From Burkholderiaceae bacterium (GTDB lineage Bacteria; Pseudomonadota; Gammaproteobacteria; Burkholderiales; Burkholderiaceae_A): a stretch of DNA of 56,869 nucleotides. Shown in pieces: positions 39,246-48,799 of this stretch (the stretch's first letter is position 1; each line of letters begins with the position of its first letter). Made by a program: the position numbers and the translations under genes. The DNA lies in the NCBI GenBank assembly GCA_018401615.1, contig JAGYKN010000010.1, positions 1 to 56,869 on the forward strand, in the 5' to 3' direction. The notes below the pieces were generated by a model that saw only the letters and a list, made by a program, of their open reading frames with translations, was not told where the DNA came from and ran no database searches.

Positions 39246-39608
39246 TCAGGAGGCCCCATCGGTCTTCGAACGGGCGTCTCGTGCCCTCTGCCGAGCATTG
39301 GCCTGCGTGCGCCGCATGCCCTCGCGCAGCGTCTCGGCGGCAAGGTCAAGGTCTCGCGAGGCCGGTCACGAACTGCCGCAGGTCTTCCAAACAGCCCGCC
39401 GAAGCGAACCGCCTCGAACACGCCTGCTCCTTCAGATGGGCTTCGGCCAGAAGAGCCACCGGTCTTTTCAAGCACCAAAGATGGCTGCTCTGCGGTCGAT
39501 GACCTGCCTCTCAGCCGCATCAAGACCCGCGGCCGCAACAACGGCGGGCAGCAGGACCAATCCGAGGACCCCAGGCAGACAGGGACGCAGGCAAGACCAG
39601 GAGTTCAT
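39246..39608 (-). pseudogene. Hidden small secreted protein gene with two compensating frameshifts
   Basis: Between zapE and ydcH one coherent protein can be read if two single-base shifts are allowed. ATG 39608 opens a signal peptide (GVLGLVLLPAVVAAAG) and LDAAERQVIDRRAAIFGA, then a stop. One frame over it continues as LKRPVALLAEAHLKEQACSRRFASAGCLEDLRQFVTGLAR, and returns to the first frame as DLDLAAETLREGMRRTQANARQRARDARSKTDGAS, ending 4 bp before ydcH. The span is 363 nt (121 codons, net zero). I do not recognise the family; it looks periplasmic, helical and charged, with two Cys in the middle part. Confidence 0.6.
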
Positions 39609-39624
39609 CACGGCATTATCTCAC

Positions 39625-40761
39625 CTAGGAAAGCCGCTCGACTGTTCGACGGCGCTCTGAGTTGAAATAATTGGCCGATTGCATCTCGATCAACCGACTC
39701 GCCGTGCGTCTGAACTCGTTGGCGAGAATACCCTGGGTGTAGAGCTGATCGGGTGGGGCCTCCGCACTCATGGCCAGCCCCACGCCGTGGTCGTAGAGCA
39801 CATCGATGAGCCAGGTGAAGCGACGGGCCTCTGAGGCCATGGCAGACGACATCTTGGGCACGTCAGAGAGCAATATGCTGCGGTAGCGGTCAGCCAGCAC
39901 GAGATAATCGTTTTGCGAGCGGGGCCCCGCGCAGAGGGTCTCAAAGCTAAACCAGGCCACGCTGCCCGCGGTGCGAATGCTGGCAATCTCTCGACCCTCC
40001 ACTGTAAGGCGCTCCCGCTCAACAATCGGGCCATCCACCCAGCCACGAAAGACCGTGGAGAGACCCCGGTCTGCTTTGGCCCCGAGCGGTGATTGATAGA
40101 GCGCGGCATCTCGATCTGTCGTCTCTTCGTTTAGCCTGCGCAGGTCTTGTCCGCTGGTGAGTCCAACCACCTCGAGGTTGGCCTTGATCAACTCAATTGC
40201 CGGGAGCAACTCCTCGCGTTGCAGGCCATCTGGGTAGAGACCATCGGGCTCGTAATTTGAGGTCATGATAAAGCCCACCCGGGCCCGCACCAGGGCTGCA
40301 AAGAGTCGCTCGAGGATCATGGCATCTGCAATATCAGAGATGTGAAACTCATCAAAGCAGATCAGGCGATAGCGCCGCGCCATCCGCTCTGCCACCTCTC
40401 CCAGCGGGTCCTCGACCATCTTCAGATCGGCCATCTCGCGGTGGATGCCCCGCATGAATTCGTGGAAGTGAACCCGCAGCTTGCGTTCGAGCGGAACAAC
40501 CTTAAAGAAGCAATCCATGAGGAAGCTCTTGCCAACCCCGACGCCTCCCCAGAGGTAGACGCCCCGTGGCAGCGGCGGGTGGATCAGCATCCTTGAGAGC
40601 CGACCGCCTCGTCGTGCTTTGTAATTGCGCCACTCGTCACAGCATCGATCGAGGGCATCTAGACCCTCGGCCTGTTGGGGCAGGGGCGTATAGCCCCTGC
40701 GCTCAATCTCGGCGAGGTAGAAATCGGAGACCCTCACCAGAGGAGCTCCATCTGCACTCAC
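39625..40761 (-). CDS. zapE: Cell division ATPase ZapE (AFG1 family)
   Basis: ZapE is an AFG1-like ATPase that associates with the Z-ring late in division in E. coli. The 378-residue protein has Walker A GGVGVGKSF (residues 72-80), Walker B in RLICFDEFHISDIADAMILERLF, and the conserved HFHEFMRGIH. Its start overlaps the lpd stop by 4 bp (ATGA), so it is read with the 2-oxoglutarate dehydrogenase genes, an arrangement common in Burkholderiales. Confidence 0.94.
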   Translation of the reverse strand: MSADGAPLVRVSDFYLAEIERRGYTPLPQQAEGLDALDRCCDEWRNYKARRGGRLSRMLIHPPLPRGVYLWGGVGVGKSFLMDCFFKVVPLERKLRVHFHEFMRGIHREMADLKMVEDPLGEVAERMARRYRLICFDEFHISDIADAMILERLFAALVRARVGFIMTSNYEPDGLYPDGLQREELLPAIELIKANLEVVGLTSGQDLRRLNEETTDRDAALYQSPLGAKADRGLSTVFRGWVDGPIVERERLTVEGREIASIRTAGSVAWFSFETLCAGPRSQNDYLVLADRYRSILLSDVPKMSSAMASEARRFTWLIDVLYDHGVGLAMSAEAPPDQLYTQGILANEFRRTASRLIEMQSANYFNSERRRTVERLS

Positions 40762-42173
40762 ATATTCAGGGCGCGCTTGTCCGTTGCGAGTGCCGCCTCT
40801 CGCATGACTTCGGACAGCGATGGATGGGGGTGACAGACGCGGGCAATGTCCTCGGCCGAGGCCTTGAACTCCATTGCAACAGCAGCCTCGGAGATGAGGT
40901 CTGAGGCTGCCGATGAGATGATGTGGACCCCAAGGATCTCATCGGTCTGGGCATCAGCCAGCATCTTTACAAAGCCATCGGCTGCATCCATTCCAAGGGC
41001 TCGTCCATTGGCGGCAAAGGGGAAGACGCCCGACTTGTAGGCGCGCCCCGCCGCCCTGAGTTCTTGTTCGGTCTGGCCAACCCAGGCAATCTCTGGCGAT
41101 GTGTAGATGACCCATGGGATGCAGTTGTAATCAATATGGGTCTTCTGGCCCACGAGGCGCTCTGCGACCATCACGCCTTCATCCTCACCCTTGTGAGCAA
41201 GCATGGGGCCACGGACCACGTCGCCAATGGCAAAGACACCGGCTATCTTCGTCTGGCAATGATCGTCGACGGGGATAAAGCCCCTTGCATCTGTGGACAG
41301 GCCGATCTGATCGAGTCCAAGGCCATCGGTATTTGGGACTCGCCCAACCGAGACGATGAGGCGATCACACTCCAGACTAAGATCCTTCCCGCCCGAGTCT
41401 TTGTATCTGACGGTGACGCCTTTTTTGGTCTGGGAGACCTCACCAAGCTGGATGCCCATGTTGAATTTGATCCCCTGCCTGGTAAAGAGCTTGAAGGCGT
41501 CCTTGCTCACGGTCTCGTCGCATGCAGAGAGGAAGTCGGAGGCTGCCTCGAGAATGGTCACGTCTGACCCTAGGCGGCGCCAGACGGAACCAAGCTCGAG
41601 CCCAATGACACCCGCACCAATGACGCCCAGGCGCCCTGGTGCTGCACCAAGGTTGAGGGCACCCTCGTTGTCACAGATGATGGTGTTGTCGACTGCAATA
41701 CCGGGCAGGTGGCGGGCCTTCGAGCCTGTGGCGATGATGAGATTCTTGGCGAGAACCACCTCCCCTGCCACCTGGACCTCGATGCCGTCTGGTGTCTTGC
41801 GCAGGATGACCGCATGGCCTTTGAGCCAGGTGATCTTGTTCTTCTTGAACAGGAACTCGATCCCCTTGGTCATCTTTGCAACGATATCGTCCTTTCGGGC
41901 CAGCATCTTGGGGACATTGATGGTGGCCTTGCCAACCTCAATGCCATGGACGCTTGAATGGTGGGCGATTTTTTCAAAGGCCTCGCTCGAGGCCAGGAGG
42001 GCCTTCGATGGGATGCAGCCCACATTGAGACAGGTTCCCCCAAGCACAGGGCCCTGTGGACCAATCCACTTCTCCGCACATGCGGTCTTAAGGCCCAGCT
42101 GAGCAGCACGAATGGCAGCAATGTAGCCGGCCGGCCCTGCACCGATGACCAAGACATCGAGGGTTTCTGACAT
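40758..42173 (-). CDS. lpd: Dihydrolipoyl dehydrogenase (E3 of 2-oxoglutarate dehydrogenase)
   Basis: E3 reoxidises dihydrolipoamide on the E2 component and passes electrons to NAD+. The 471-residue flavoprotein has the FAD GAGPAGYIAAIRAAQLG motif, the redox disulfide Cys48/Cys53 in GGTCLNVGCIPSKALL, the NAD motif GVIGAGVIGLELGSVWRRLG, and the C-terminal His-Glu pair region ARVCHPHPSLSEVMREA. It lies 9 bp after odhB and is dedicated to this operon by position. Confidence 0.96.
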   Translation of the reverse strand: MSETLDVLVIGAGPAGYIAAIRAAQLGLKTACAEKWIGPQGPVLGGTCLNVGCIPSKALLASSEAFEKIAHHSSVHGIEVGKATINVPKMLARKDDIVAKMTKGIEFLFKKNKITWLKGHAVILRKTPDGIEVQVAGEVVLAKNLIIATGSKARHLPGIAVDNTIICDNEGALNLGAAPGRLGVIGAGVIGLELGSVWRRLGSDVTILEAASDFLSACDETVSKDAFKLFTRQGIKFNMGIQLGEVSQTKKGVTVRYKDSGGKDLSLECDRLIVSVGRVPNTDGLGLDQIGLSTDARGFIPVDDHCQTKIAGVFAIGDVVRGPMLAHKGEDEGVMVAERLVGQKTHIDYNCIPWVIYTSPEIAWVGQTEQELRAAGRAYKSGVFPFAANGRALGMDAADGFVKMLADAQTDEILGVHIISSAASDLISEAAVAMEFKASAEDIARVCHPHPSLSEVMREAALATDKRALNM

Positions 42174-42182
42174 GGCGTTTCC

Positions 42183-43422
42183 TTAGATCTCGAGCAGCAG
42201 TCGCGATGGATCTTCGAGGGCGTCCTTCATGGTGACCAGTCCGAGCACCGCCTCCCTTCCATCGATGATGCGATGGTCGTATGACATGGCGAGGTAGTTG
42301 ATTGGGCGCACCACCACCTGACCGTTTTCAACAACCGCACGCTCCTTGGTGGCGTGGATCCCAAGGATGGCCGACTGCGGGGGGTTGATGATTGGCGTGG
42401 AGAGCATGGAGCCGAAGATCCCACCGTTTGAGATGGAGAAGGTCCCGCCAGTGAGCTCCTCAAGGGTCAACTTCCCGTCTTTTGCCTTGGTGCCAAAGCC
42501 GGCGATGGTCTTCTCGATCTCGGCAAAGGTGAGCTGATCGGCGTTTCGGATGATCGGCACCACAAGCCCGCGGGGGGATCCAACGGCCACGCCGATGTCG
42601 AAGTAGCCGTGGTAGACGATGTCATTGCCATCGACAGAGGCGTTTAGGACGGGGTATTTTTTGAGCGCTGCCACGGCGGCCTTCACGAAGAAGGACATGA
42701 AGCCAAGCTTGACGCCGTGCTCCTTCTCGAAGCGTTCGGCATATTGTTTGCGCAGCGACATGACCGGAGCCATATTGACTTCATTAAAGGTCGTGAGGAT
42801 GGCATTGGTGGATTGCGACTGGACCAATCGCTCGGCCACCCGGGCTCGCAGTCGACTCATCGGAACACGCTGCTCCGGACGGTCGTTGAGCATGGCCTCT
42901 GGCCCAAACTGCGGTGTCACAGGGGGCAAGGCAGATGAGGTCATTGATGGGCTGGCTGCAACTGGTGCAGGCCGCAGCGGGGCTGCTGGCGTTGCAGGCA
43001 CCAATGGCGTTGCGGCGGCCGCAAGGACATCACCCTTGGTGATGCGCCCATCTCTGCCGGTGCCAGATGTCAGGCTGATGCCGGTCTCCGCCATGAGCTT
43101 GGCAGCTGGCATGGCAGCCGCCAAGGCGGCGCCGCTGGCACGGCCGCCATGAGGACACGCGTAGCGGCTGGCGATGGGGGCCTGGCTCAGTCCACTGGGC
43201 GATGAGTTCCCCCGATGCAACCGTGCTGCCGTCGGTCCTGAGGATCTCAGTGAGCACACCAGACGCCGGTGCGGGTACCTCTAGAACGACCTTGTCTGTC
43301 TCGATCTCGATGAGGATCTCGTCAGCCTTGACAGCATCACCAGGTTTTTTCTTCCACTCAAGCAGGGTGGCCTCTGCCACCGACTCTGAGAGTTGTGGGA
43401 CCTTGACTTCTTGGATGGACAT
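42183..43422 (-). CDS. odhB: Dihydrolipoyl succinyltransferase (E2), frameshift in the linker
   Basis: E2 transfers the succinyl group to CoA in 2-oxoglutarate dehydrogenase. The lipoyl domain is read from ATG 43422 with lipoyl Lys44 in [14 protein letters not shown] up to GELIAQ. The remainder is in the next frame: the E3-binding domain ([17 protein letters not shown]... [14 protein letters not shown]) and the catalytic domain with [16 protein letters not shown]. The switch lies at about 43135-43205, in the Ala/Pro-type linker. The total is 1,240 nt (3n+1). Both halves are otherwise intact, so a single gene of about 413 residues is intended. Confidence 0.93.
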
Positions 43423-43444
43423 GTTCGTCTCGTTTCAATGGGAA

Positions 43445-46300
43445 TTAGACAATCTGAGGATTCTTAAGTCTGGCGAAGGCGGCCTCGAGCAGCTCCTTCT
43501 GCCGCATGTGATGCTGCTCGAGATAGCCTGATGCCGGTGAGGCCGAGGCGGGTCTGCCCGCGTAGCCCAGCCTCATGCCCTCCTCAAGGTGCTCGCGAAA
43601 GTTCTGTTGGATCTGGAACCAGAAGCCCTGGTTCTGCGGCTCGTCCTGGACCCAGACCACCTCGTTGGCATTCGGATACTTCTTGACCTCCGCCCCGAAG
43701 GCCTTGTGCGGGAACGGATAGACTTGCTCGAGCCTCAAGACCGCCACATCGTCTCGACCCCGCTCACGACGCTGGGATACCAGGTCGTAATAGACCTTGC
43801 CGCTGCAGATCAGAATGCGCTTGACCTTCTTCGCGTCGATGCCGGGGGCCGTCTCGCCGATCACCGTCTGGAATCGACCCTTGGTGAACTGCTCCAGTGG
43901 TGAGGCTGCATCTTTGTTGCGCAGGAGCGATTTCGGCGTGAAAACAATCAGTGGCTTGCGAAAGGGCCTGATCATTTGCCTGCGCAGGAGGTGAAAAATC
44001 TGCGCTCCCGTGGTGGGCTGAACCAGCTGCATGTTGGTGTCCGCACAGAGCTGAAGGAACCGCTCAGGTCGGGCAGACGAGTGTTCCGGACCCTGCCCCT
44101 CATGGCCGTGCGGCAGGAACAGGGTGAGGCCACTCTGGCGTCCCCATTTCACCTCACCGGACGAAATAAATTGATCGATCACGACCTGGGCGCCGTTGAC
44201 GAAGTCACCAAACTGTCCCTCCCAGATCACCAGGGTATCGGGCGAGGCGGTCGAGTAGCCGTACTCGAATCCGAGCACAGCCTCTTCAGAGAGCACCGAG
44301 TCGATGACCGTGAAACGAGCCTGACCCGGAGAGATGTTTTCCAGCGGCACATAGGTCCCGGCTTCTGACTGTTCACGCTTCTGATCGTGGAGCACTGAGT
44401 GACGATGGGTGAAGGTGCCGCGTCCGCAGTCTTGGCCGCTCAGTCGAATGGGGTAGCCGCCCGCCACCAGGCTCGCAAAGGCCAGGTGTTCTCCCATGCC
44501 CCAGTCGAGATTGGTCTCTCCCCGACCCATGGCTCGCCGGTCGTTGAGGACTTTCTCCACCAGTGGGTGCAGCGTAAAGCCGTCTGGCACCGTGGTGATG
44601 CGCTCTGCAAGCCGGGCCAACTCGGCCTTCGGAAGGGCGGTGTCAGCCTCGTCCGTCCATTTCTTGTCGAGGTAGGCTGCCCAATCGACTGCAAATCGAC
44701 CCTTGTAATTCGTGAGCACGGGTTCGCGGGTCTGGCGGCCCTCCTCCATTGCTGCCCGATAGGCTGCCACCATGGCCTCAGCCTCGCCCTCGGCCAGGAC
44801 TCCCTGGGCCAGCAGACGGTCCGCGTAGACCTGCCGGGTACCAGGGTGCTGCCCAATCTGTCGGTACATGAGGGGTTGGGTCATGGCCGGGGTGTCTTGC
44901 TCGTTATGGCCAAGCTTGCGAAAGCAGACGATGTCAATGACAACATCCTTGCCAAAGGTTGCGCGGTAATCCATGGCGACCTTTGTGACGAACAACACCG
45001 CCTCTGGGTCATCGCCGTTGACATGGAATACGGGGGCCTCAATCATCTTGACGACATCCGAGCAATAGAGCGTTGAGCGGGTGTCTCGGGGATCTGAGGT
45101 GGTAAAGCCAATCTGGTTGTTGATGACAATGTGGATCGTGCCGCCCGTGCTGTAGCCACGAGTCTGGGCAAGGTTTAAGGTCTCCATGACCACGCCCTGT
45201 CCGGCAAAGGCAGCATCACCGTGGACCAGGATGGGCAGAATCTTCTTGCCCTCGGTGTCACCGCGTCGATCTTGCCTGGCACGAACAGAGCCCTCGACGA
45301 CTGGATTGACGATCTCGAGGTGAGATGGGTTAAAGGACAACGAGAGGTGGACAGGCCCGCCCGGCGTGGAGACATCACTTGAAAAACCCTGGTGATATTT
45401 CACGTCCCCAGCAGGAAGGTCGTCTGCATGCTTGCCTTCAAATTCTGCAAAGAGATCGCTGGGCATCTTCCCCAGGGTGTTGACCAAGACATTGAGTCGG
45501 CCACGGTGGGCCATGCCAATGACGACCTCTTCCACGCCTGACATGCCAGCGACTTGAATCGCCTCGTCCATGCAGGCAATGAAACTCTCTCCGCCCTCGA
45601 GGGAGAAGCGCTTCTGACCCACATACTTGGTGTGCAGGAATCGCTCGAGTCCCTCAGCCGAGGTGACCTGCCAGAGGGCTGCCTTCTTGCTCTGGGCGTC
45701 AAAGAGGGGATTGGTCCGGGTGGACTCGAGCCGCTCTTGAATCCAGCGTTTTTCTGCTGGGTCCATGACGTACATGAACTCCGCGCCAACCTTGCCGCAG
45801 TAGGTCTCTTTTAGGGCCTCAAGAATGTCCCGCAGGGTCATCTGCTCCTGGCCGAAGAAGAGATTGTCAGCCCTAAACATCGTGTCAAGGTCTGCATCGG
45901 TGAAGTCGTAGAAGGCCGGTTCGAGCTCCGGAATACTGGGGCGCTCTCGAAGCTTTAGGGGGTCGAGGTCTGCCCACTGATTGCCCAGGTTGCGATAAGC
46001 CGCAATGAGGGATTGGACATGGAGTTGCTTGCGGGCCACGGAGAGGTCTCGCTCGGCGACCCTGGGTAGAAACTGGTTGAGCTTCGCACGCTGTGCAAAT
46101 GACGAGACGACAGGCGCGTGGGCATGGTCTCGCCCCTCGAGGGAGCCGTCGGCCGCGGGCACATTCTGGAGTTGGTCGAAATAACGGCGCCAGTTGTCTG
46201 TTACGGCGGCTGGATTGTCGAGATAGGCCTCATAGAGCTCCTCAACATAGGGGGCATTCCCACCAAATAGATGGGAATTGAGTTGTTGGCTCTTCATCAT
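43445..46300 (-). CDS. odhA: 2-oxoglutarate dehydrogenase E1 component
   Basis: E1 decarboxylates 2-oxoglutarate using thiamine diphosphate and succinylates the E2 lipoyl group. At 951 residues it is full length: an N-terminal segment (LFGGNAPYVEELYEAYLDNPAAV), the ThDP domain (GMAHRGRLNVLVNTLGK, GDAAFAGQGVVMETLNLAQ with GDG-type ligands, NNQIGFTTSDPRDTRST), and a transketolase-like second half (SVLSEEAVLGFEYGYSTASPD). A 101-bp gap to gltA contains a CATAAT-like box at 46390-46395 but no convincing promoter. Confidence 0.96.
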   Translation of the reverse strand: MMKSQQLNSHLFGGNAPYVEELYEAYLDNPAAVTDNWRRYFDQLQNVPAADGSLEGRDHAHAPVVSSFAQRAKLNQFLPRVAERDLSVARKQLHVQSLIAAYRNLGNQWADLDPLKLRERPSIPELEPAFYDFTDADLDTMFRADNLFFGQEQMTLRDILEALKETYCGKVGAEFMYVMDPAEKRWIQERLESTRTNPLFDAQSKKAALWQVTSAEGLERFLHTKYVGQKRFSLEGGESFIACMDEAIQVAGMSGVEEVVIGMAHRGRLNVLVNTLGKMPSDLFAEFEGKHADDLPAGDVKYHQGFSSDVSTPGGPVHLSLSFNPSHLEIVNPVVEGSVRARQDRRGDTEGKKILPILVHGDAAFAGQGVVMETLNLAQTRGYSTGGTIHIVINNQIGFTTSDPRDTRSTLYCSDVVKMIEAPVFHVNGDDPEAVLFVTKVAMDYRATFGKDVVIDIVCFRKLGHNEQDTPAMTQPLMYRQIGQHPGTRQVYADRLLAQGVLAEGEAEAMVAAYRAAMEEGRQTREPVLTNYKGRFAVDWAAYLDKKWTDEADTALPKAELARLAERITTVPDGFTLHPLVEKVLNDRRAMGRGETNLDWGMGEHLAFASLVAGGYPIRLSGQDCGRGTFTHRHSVLHDQKREQSEAGTYVPLENISPGQARFTVIDSVLSEEAVLGFEYGYSTASPDTLVIWEGQFGDFVNGAQVVIDQFISSGEVKWGRQSGLTLFLPHGHEGQGPEHSSARPERFLQLCADTNMQLVQPTTGAQIFHLLRRQMIRPFRKPLIVFTPKSLLRNKDAASPLEQFTKGRFQTVIGETAPGIDAKKVKRILICSGKVYYDLVSQRRERGRDDVAVLRLEQVYPFPHKAFGAEVKKYPNANEVVWVQDEPQNQGFWFQIQQNFREHLEEGMRLGYAGRPASASPASGYLEQHHMRQKELLEAAFARLKNPQIV

Positions 46301-46401
46301 GCTGACTCACCTTTCTTGGCCGACGGCCCGAAACGATGCAGGGATTCCCTTCCAACGCACGGCTTCACCGCCTGCTGGATGAGGAGATTATGCATGACTC
46401 C

Positions 46402-47727
46402 TTATGAACGACCTCTTCGGGGTGGAACGTCACGCTCCACCGAGCCGGTGTAGAGCTGGCGTGGGCGGCCAATTCGGTACTCTGAATCCGTGATCATTTC
46501 CTTCCACTGCGCAACCCAGCCGATGGTCCTTGCCAATGCAAAGATGCAGGTGAACATCGAGGTGGGAATGCCAAGGGCACGCTGGACGATGCCCGAATAG
46601 AAATCGACATTCGGGTAGAGCTTGCGCTCCACGAAGTAGGGATCCTCGAGGGCAATTTTTTCGAGCGCCATTGCCAGTTTAAAGATCGGGTCGTTCTCGA
46701 GGCCAAGTGCTGCGAGGACCTCCTTACAGGTCTCTTGCATGAGCTTGGCCCGGGGGTCGAAATTCTTATAGACCCTGTGTCCGAACCCCATCAGTCGGGA
46801 TGCGGAGTGCTTGTCCTTGACCTTCTCCATGAATTCACCGACCTTTGCCATGCCACCGTCGGCCTGGATCTGCTCGAGCATCTCTAGACAGGCCTGATTG
46901 GCTCCCCCATGAGCAGGCCCCCAGAGGCAGGCCACCCCCGCGGCAATCGCTGAGAAGGGACTCGTGCCAGAGGATCCGCAGAGGCGAACGGTGGAGGTGG
47001 ACGCGTTCTGCTCGTGGTCTGCGTGGAGGGTGAAGATGCGGTCCATGGCACGCACCAAGACTGGGTTCGGCTCATAGTCTTCGCAGGGCGTTGCAAACAT
47101 CATGTGCATGAAGTTGGAGGCGTAGCCAAGCCGATTTACAGGGTAGATGTAGGGCTGCCCGATTGAGTACTTGTAGGCCATGGCCACCATGGTCGGCATC
47201 TTGGCCACAAGCCGCACGAAGGAGATGTCCTGCTGCTCGGGTGAGTTGATGTCTAGGCTGTCGGGGTAAAAGGCAGCCATGCCCCCTACGAGGCCAGTGA
47301 GAATGGCCATGGGGTGGGAGTCGCGACGAAAGCCACGGATTGCGAACTGCATCTGCTCGTGGACCATGGTGTGGTGCATGACGAGATCTTTAAACTCTTC
47401 TAACGCTGGGGCGTTGGGGAGTTCGCCGTAGTAGAGGAGGTAACAGACCTCTAGGAAATCGCAGTGGGTGGCGAGCTGCTCAATCGGATAGCCTCGGTAG
47501 AGCAGCTTGCCGGCATCACCGTCGATATAGGTGACGGTGGAGTTACAGGATGCGGTCGATAGAAATCCGGTGTCGTAGGTGAATTTTCCGGTGGCCCCGT
47601 AGAGTTTTCGGATGTCAATGACATCGGGCCCAACCGTGCCTTTCATCATGGGGAAGTCGACCGACGGCGTGCCGTCGCTAAACGAGAGTGTGGCCTTGTG
47701 CTCCGTGGCCTTGTCTTCTGTGGTCAT
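46402..47727 (-). CDS. gltA: Citrate synthase
   Basis: GltA condenses oxaloacetate and acetyl-CoA to citrate. The 441-residue length fits the hexameric, NADH-sensitive type II form of Gram-negatives. Catalytic His are in [24 protein letters not shown] and [15 protein letters not shown], and [18 protein letters not shown] holds CoA- and citrate-binding residues with a later Asp in [20 protein letters not shown] lies 6 bp before the ATG. It follows sdhE by 37 bp. Confidence 0.96.
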   Translation of the reverse strand: MTTEDKATEHKATLSFSDGTPSVDFPMMKGTVGPDVIDIRKLYGATGKFTYDTGFLSTASCNSTVTYIDGDAGKLLYRGYPIEQLATHCDFLEVCYLLYYGELPNAPALEEFKDLVMHHTMVHEQMQFAIRGFRRDSHPMAILTGLVGGMAAFYPDSLDINSPEQQDISFVRLVAKMPTMVAMAYKYSIGQPYIYPVNRLGYASNFMHMMFATPCEDYEPNPVLVRAMDRIFTLHADHEQNASTSTVRLCGSSGTSPFSAIAAGVACLWGPAHGGANQACLEMLEQIQADGGMAKVGEFMEKVKDKHSASRLMGFGHRVYKNFDPRAKLMQETCKEVLAALGLENDPIFKLAMALEKIALEDPYFVERKLYPNVDFYSGIVQRALGIPTSMFTCIFALARTIGWVAQWKEMITDSEYRIGRPRQLYTGSVERDVPPRRGRS

Positions 47728-47764
47728 GAGACTGCTCCCTTCTTTGTTTTAAATTCGGTGCGGA

Positions 47765-48058
47765 CTAGGCCTCGCGTAACTTCTGCAGAACCCCCCTGAC
47801 TTCTGGTGTGTCCAGATGACCCTCAGGCTCTTGGCGTGCGAGGAGGAGGTCCATGAGGTCGTTGTCGGTGAGGTCAAGCAAGAGGGCAAGACCAAGGTGG
47901 TCCGCCGCGTGAAGGCCTTCTGACCAACGGTGAAAAAAGCGATCCATGATGATGTCATTTTCGAGCAGCCCGCGTCTGGCCCGCCAGCGCAGCCTGCGGA
48001 CCTGATCGGCAGGCGCAAGCAGATTGCTGTGCGTCTGGCTAAAGGGGTCTGCCTGCAT
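47765..48058 (-). CDS. sdhE: Succinate dehydrogenase assembly factor SdhE
   Basis: SdhE helps attach FAD covalently to SdhA. The 97-residue product contains the defining RRGLLENDIIMDRFF (RGxxEnD) motif followed by a small helical bundle (LLDLTDNDLMDLLLARQEPEGH). The ATG at 48058 gives the natural N-terminus; upstream in-frame sequence lies in sdhB. It sits between sdhB and gltA, its usual location in betaproteobacteria. Confidence 0.93.
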   Translation of the reverse strand: MQADPFSQTHSNLLAPADQVRRLRWRARRGLLENDIIMDRFFHRWSEGLHAADHLGLALLLDLTDNDLMDLLLARQEPEGHLDTPEVRGVLQKLREA

Positions 48059-48065
48059 GGAATTT

Positions 48066-48779
48066 TTAGACAGTCCGCCGAACCATGAGCTCTTTGATTT
48101 TTCCAATGGCCTTGGTTGGGTTGAGCCCCTTCGGACAGACATCGACGCAATTCATGATGGTGTGGCATCGAAAGAGGCGGTAGGGATCCTCGAGATTGTC
48201 GAGCCGCTCGCTCGTGGCCTGATCACGGCTGTCAGCAATGAAACGGTAGGCCTGCAGGAGCCCGGCTGGGCCCACAAATTTATCTGGATTCCACCAAAAC
48301 GAGGGGCAACTCGTTGAGCAGCAGGCGCACAAGATGCACTCATAGAGGCCGTCGAGCTCCTCGCGCTCTTCTGGCGACTGGAGGCGCTCGCGCTCGGGCG
48401 GCGGGTTCTCATTGATGAGGAATGGCTTGATGGAGTGGTACTGCTTGAAGAATTGCGTCATGTCGACGATGAGGTCGCGCACCACGGGCAGGCCAGGCAG
48501 GGGCTTGAGCACCACGGGCTCCTTGAGTTCCCGCAGATTGGTGACGCAGGCGAGTCCGTTCTTCCCGTTGATATTCATGGCGTCGGAACCACAGACGCCC
48601 TCTCTGCAGGAGCGACGAAACGACAGGGAGTCGTCTTCATCTGCCTTGATGCGCATGATGGCATCGAGCAGCATCTTGTCGGTGGGACCGAGCTCGACGG
48701 TGAGATCCTGCATGTAGGGCTTGGCGTCTTTGTCTGGATCGTATCGGTAGATCGAGAACCGCATGGTTCGATTGGTCAT
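48066..48779 (-). CDS. sdhB: Succinate dehydrogenase iron-sulfur subunit
   Basis: SdhB carries electrons from FAD to ubiquinone through three Fe-S clusters. The 237-residue chain has the 2Fe-2S Cys set (SCREGVCGSDAM, NGLAC), the 4Fe-4S set in CILCACCSTSCPSFWWN, and the 3Fe-4S set in RCHTIMNCVDVCPKGLNP. ATG 48779 (MTNRTMRFSIYRYDPDKD) is 20 bp after sdhA; the frame extends upstream into sdhA but is not coding there. Confidence 0.96.
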   Translation of the reverse strand: MTNRTMRFSIYRYDPDKDAKPYMQDLTVELGPTDKMLLDAIMRIKADEDDSLSFRRSCREGVCGSDAMNINGKNGLACVTNLRELKEPVVLKPLPGLPVVRDLIVDMTQFFKQYHSIKPFLINENPPPERERLQSPEEREELDGLYECILCACCSTSCPSFWWNPDKFVGPAGLLQAYRFIADSRDQATSERLDNLEDPYRLFRCHTIMNCVDVCPKGLNPTKAIGKIKELMVRRTV

Positions 48780-48799
48780 GGTGATGTCCTTGAGTCGGT

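Noticed and set aside
39231-39665. Plus-strand frames of about 140 residues between ydcH and zapE
   Set aside because: They are antisense to the reconstructed small secreted protein, which has a signal peptide and fits the operon direction.
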